This document shows, one piece after another, positions 60,216 to 62,555 of a stretch of 62,555 nt of DNA. The stretch is from Sorangium cellulosum (GTDB lineage Bacteria; Myxococcota_A; Polyangia; Polyangiales; Polyangiaceae), in contig DYPH01000019.1 of NCBI GenBank assembly GCA_020720045.1, forward strand, positions 1-62,555, read 5' to 3'. How positions within the stretch are numbered: the stretch's first letter is position 1; every line of letters begins with the position of its first letter. The position numbers and the translations under genes were made by a program. The notes below the pieces were generated by a model. It was not told where the DNA came from, did not search any database, and worked only from the letters and a program-made list of their open reading frames with translations.

Positions 60216-61033
60216 TGGAAGCGCACCGAGAGGGAACCGAAGCCGACGTTGACGTCGCCGGCCTTTGCGGGCGGCGGCTCGTCCCCGTTTTCGTCGTGGG
60301 CGGGGCGGGCAAAGTAGAGGATGGCTGCACCGACGGTCGCTGCCAAGCCGATGCCGAAGCCGACCGTCGAAATCGTCGCCGACTGGCTCGCCTTGTCGTG
60401 GCGGGCGACGTAGTCGGCGTAGGTGAACGACGAGGTGAGCTTGACGCCGGCGGGGTCGTCGCTCAGCGCCTTCAAGCCGAAGATCGTGCCGACGCCGAGG
60501 CCGACGACACCGATACCGGCGGCGCCGAGGGTGAGCGCGTCGACGCGCCCCGACTTGCGGACGACCGGTTTCTCAATGACGACAACCGTCTTGTTCTTTT
60601 CGAGTTCGGCCTGGTGGCGGGCGTCTTCTTCGGCCGTGCGCTTCGCCGCCTCTTCGTCGGCGGTGCGCTTTGCGCCTTCGACGCGACGGAGGGAGGCATC
60701 GGCTTTGGTCTGCTCTTCCGGCGTGACCGACGGGAGCCCCTTGTAAAAGGTAAACCATTTGAGCGCTTCCTCGTAGGAGGCGAGCTTCTCACAGACGTTC
60801 GCGAGGTTGAGGACGAGCTCTTTCGCGTTTGGATCGAGGCGCTGGGCCTCTTCGAGCTCCGTCTTCGCCGCTTTGTAATTGCCGGCCAGGTAGAACTCTC
60901 TCGCCTTCCCGAAGTGGGCTTTCGCCGCCGCCGGATCCAGGGCCTCCTCGGCCGGCTTCTGGGCCGCCGCCGTGGAGGCCATCGTCCACGAAAGGGGGAG
61001 CGCGATCGCCAGTGCTGTGAAGGTCTTGAACAT
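60212..61033 (-). CDS. TPR envelope protein with two membrane segments
   Basis: 273 residues from ATG 61033. Signal peptide to ~A24, TPR helices (~36-110; AREFYLAGNYKAAKTELEEAQRLDPN, LVLNLANVCEKLASYEEAL, split here), a highly charged Lys/Glu/Arg helix (~110-150), then two hydrophobic segments (~165-190, ~220-245) and a short tail. Same general plan as the 57.7-kb gene but without PEGA and Pro run. A frame continues upstream without signal, so the start at the signal peptide is preferred. Divergent from proA. Function unknown. Confidence 0.78.
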   Translation of the reverse strand: MFKTFTALAIALPLSWTMASTAAAQKPAEEALDPAAAKAHFGKAREFYLAGNYKAAKTELEEAQRLDPNAKELVLNLANVCEKLASYEEALKWFTFYKGLPSVTPEEQTKADASLRRVEGAKRTADEEAAKRTAEEDARHQAELEKNKTVVVIEKPVVRKSGRVDALTLGAAGIGVVGLGVGTIFGLKALSDDPAGVKLTSSFTYADYVARHDKASQSATISTVGFGIGLAATVGAAILYFARPAHDENGDEPPPAKAGDVNVGFGSLSVRFQ

Positions 61034-61230
61034 ACGTTGGTGTCCCACTTGTCCCACTCGGTCCGCGGGCGGCCTTACCACGGCGAGAGATCGGCGCAAG
61101 GTTCGAATCGGTCTTTGATGCACGGTACACCGACGAGGATCGCCGCTGAAAATCGGAAAAAACGGGGTGATTTTCTTTCCGTGGGACTTTCCTCGACGGC
61201 CGCGTGGCGTTTTTGGCAGAGTCGGGCGCC

Positions 61231-62496
61231 ATGAGCCTGGAAAGCGCAGTGGAGACGGCCGTTCGTGAAGGGTGTGCGCGGGCGAAGGCGGCCTCGCGAC
61301 GGATGGCATTGGCGACGACCGCACAAAAAAACGCGCTCCTTGCGCGCATTTCGCCGGCGATCCGTGCGTCGAAGCCGGCGCTGCTCGCCGCGAACGCGGA
61401 AGATCTCGCCGCCGCCGACGGGAAGGGGGTCGCCCCGGCGCTCCGCGACCGGCTCCGCCTCGATGACGGGCGCCTCGAGGCGCTCGCGAAGGCGGTCGAC
61501 GAGGTGGCGGCGCTCCCCGATCCGGTCGGCGAGACGGTGACGGAGACGGTCCGCCCGAACGGCCTGCGCGTGACGCGGGTGCGGGCGCCGCTTGGCCTGA
61601 TTGCGATGGTCTACGAGGCGCGGCCGAACGTGACCGTCGATGCGAGCGTGCTCGCGCTGAAGACGGGGAACGCGGTCGTCCTGCGCGGCGGCTCGGAGGC
61701 GATCGCGAGCAACCGGGCGCTCGCGGCGCTGGTGCGGCAGGCGCTCGTCGACGAAGGGCTCCCCGAAGATGCGCTCGTGCTTCTTGGCACCGAGCGGGAG
61801 GCGATCGGCGCGCTTTGCGTCCAGTCGGAGACCGTCGACCTCTTGATCCCGCGCGGCGGCGAGGCGCTCATCCGCTACGTGACCGAACACGCGCGGGTGC
61901 CGGTTGTTCAGCATTATAAAGGGGTTTGCCACACCTACCTCGACGCCGGCGCCCCTGTGGAGACGGCGGTGCGCATCGTCGTCGACGGCAAGCTGGCCCG
62001 TCCGTCGGCCTGCAACGCGACCGAGTGCCTCCTCGTCGACGCCACCGACGCCGCCCGCCTGTTGCCGCCGGTCGTCGCCGCGCTCCGTGCCGCCGGCGCC
62101 GAGCTGCGAGGGACCGACGCCGTGCGTGCCCACGTAGAAGGGATGACGGCGGCGACCGACGACGATTTCGGCATGGAATTCTTGGACAACCGGCTCGCGA
62201 TCGCCGTCGTCGACGGCCTCGACGGCGCCCTCACGCACATCGCCCGCTACGGTTCCGGGCATACGGAGGCGATCGTCACGCCGAGCGCGGCAAACGCGGC
62301 CCGGTTCCGGAGCGCCGTCGATGCCGCCTGCGTTGTAGTCAACGCGTCGACCCGTTTCCACGATGGCGGCGAGCTCGGCCTCGGCGCCGAAATCGGCATC
62401 GCCACGAGCCGCCTCCATTGGCGGGGCCCGATGGGGCTCGAAGCGCTCACGACGATGAAGTGGCTCGTCGACGGCGAAGGGCAAATCCGCGGCTAA
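61231..62496 (+). CDS. proA: Gamma-glutamyl phosphate reductase
   Basis: 421 residues from ATG 61231. Aldehyde-dehydrogenase fold: the APLGLIAMVYEARPNVTVDA block, GNAVVLRGGSEA, LIPRGGEALIRYV, and the catalytic Cys in RPSACNATECLLV. Reduces gamma-glutamyl phosphate to glutamate semialdehyde in proline synthesis. Length fits (415-420). No proB neighbour in the window. An earlier frame start at 61204 is less likely. Divergent from the TPR gene. Confidence 0.97.
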   Translation: MSLESAVETAVREGCARAKAASRRMALATTAQKNALLARISPAIRASKPALLAANAEDLAAADGKGVAPALRDRLRLDDGRLEALAKAVDEVAALPDPVGETVTETVRPNGLRVTRVRAPLGLIAMVYEARPNVTVDASVLALKTGNAVVLRGGSEAIASNRALAALVRQALVDEGLPEDALVLLGTEREAIGALCVQSETVDLLIPRGGEALIRYVTEHARVPVVQHYKGVCHTYLDAGAPVETAVRIVVDGKLARPSACNATECLLVDATDAARLLPPVVAALRAAGAELRGTDAVRAHVEGMTAATDDDFGMEFLDNRLAIAVVDGLDGALTHIARYGSGHTEAIVTPSAANAARFRSAVDAACVVVNASTRFHDGGELGLGAEIGIATSRLHWRGPMGLEALTTMKWLVDGEGQIRG

Positions 62497-62555
62497 CCGA
62501 TGGTGCAGACCGGGCGCTCTGATTACAAAAAGGCCCGGGTCCTCCGATTACACTC
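62497..62555. other. Window end after proA
   Basis: 59 bp with no ORF. AAAAAGGCCCGGGTCCTCC near the edge could be the left arm of a terminator hairpin whose right arm lies outside the window; this cannot be settled here. Confidence 0.3.

Noticed and set aside
1-62555. tRNA or rRNA genes, insertion sequences, integrases or prophage genes
   Set aside because: No cloverleaf-like sequence, conserved rRNA block, transposase motif or phage structural gene was recognised on either strand.

Overview
The window looks like chromosomal DNA from a high-GC Gram-negative bacterium, most likely a member of the Myxococcota (Polyangia-like). Pointers are the high GC content, the abundance of predicted lipoproteins with Asp/Ala/Gly-rich linkers, Cys-rich tandem-repeat surface proteins, thrombospondin type 3 repeats, PEGA/TPR envelope proteins, a receiver-PAS-histidine kinase fusion, an H1-like Lys/Ala-rich protein and a B12-dependent ribonucleotide reductase. 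The taxonomic call is inference; there is no rRNA or tRNA gene in the window.

Layout. 1-2.6 kb: an edge-truncated acyltransferase (minus, TTG start) and a divergent lipoprotein. 2.6-11.7 kb: a minus-strand cluster of four genes: a small K+-channel-like membrane protein with an altered selectivity filter, a YqiJ-like OB-fold membrane protein, a YqiK-like flotillin and a 1873-residue AAA+ ATPase with a degenerate PilZ-like tail. 11.9-15.9 kb: a lower-GC accessory island with an Imm42-family immunity protein, several unrecognised small proteins and a Notum/pectinacetylesterase-like lipoprotein, with no toxin visible. 15.9-20.5 kb: lipoproteins, a Cys-rich repeat protein, two zinc-ribbon/lipobox paralogues and a degenerate SDR. 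20.5-27.8 kb: a compact minus-strand run (ftsB-like, GspE-N-like, methylmalonyl-CoA mutase large subunit, acyl-CoA thioesterase, asnS, and a TrmA-family methyltransferase fused to an RluA-family domain). 27.9-38.7 kb: sensor kinase, H1-like protein, M48 protease plus dynamin-like GTPase, peroxiredoxin, thiL, TerB-like protein, histidine phosphatase. 38.8-47.3 kb: secreted amidohydrolase, nrdJ with a long regulatory region, YhbY-like protein and hemW. 47.4-56.4 kb: rel, trmFO, an orphan DNA methyltransferase, mepA, a DsbD-alpha-like lipoprotein and plsB. 56.4-62.5 kb: lipoproteins, methylmalonyl-CoA epimerase, PEGA/TPR envelope proteins and proA.

How they work together. Housekeeping functions (AsnS, ThiL, ProA, HemW, Rel, TrmFO, PlsB, FtsB) are interspersed with envelope functions (lipoproteins, MepA, M48 protease, dynamin, flotillin). 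Methylmalonyl-CoA mutase and its epimerase are both present but unlinked; the mutase and NrdJ both need cobalamin. The nrdJ upstream region is the richest non-coding stretch: two NrdR-box-like palindromes exactly 31 bp apart, preceded by about twelve helically phased 11-bp DnaA-box-like direct repeats.

The best candidates for something little described are the channel-like/YqiJ/flotillin/giant ATPase cluster, the phased repeat array upstream of nrdJ, the methyltransferase-pseudouridine synthase fusion, and the M48-dynamin pair. No CRISPR array, insertion sequence, integrase, tRNA or rRNA was seen.
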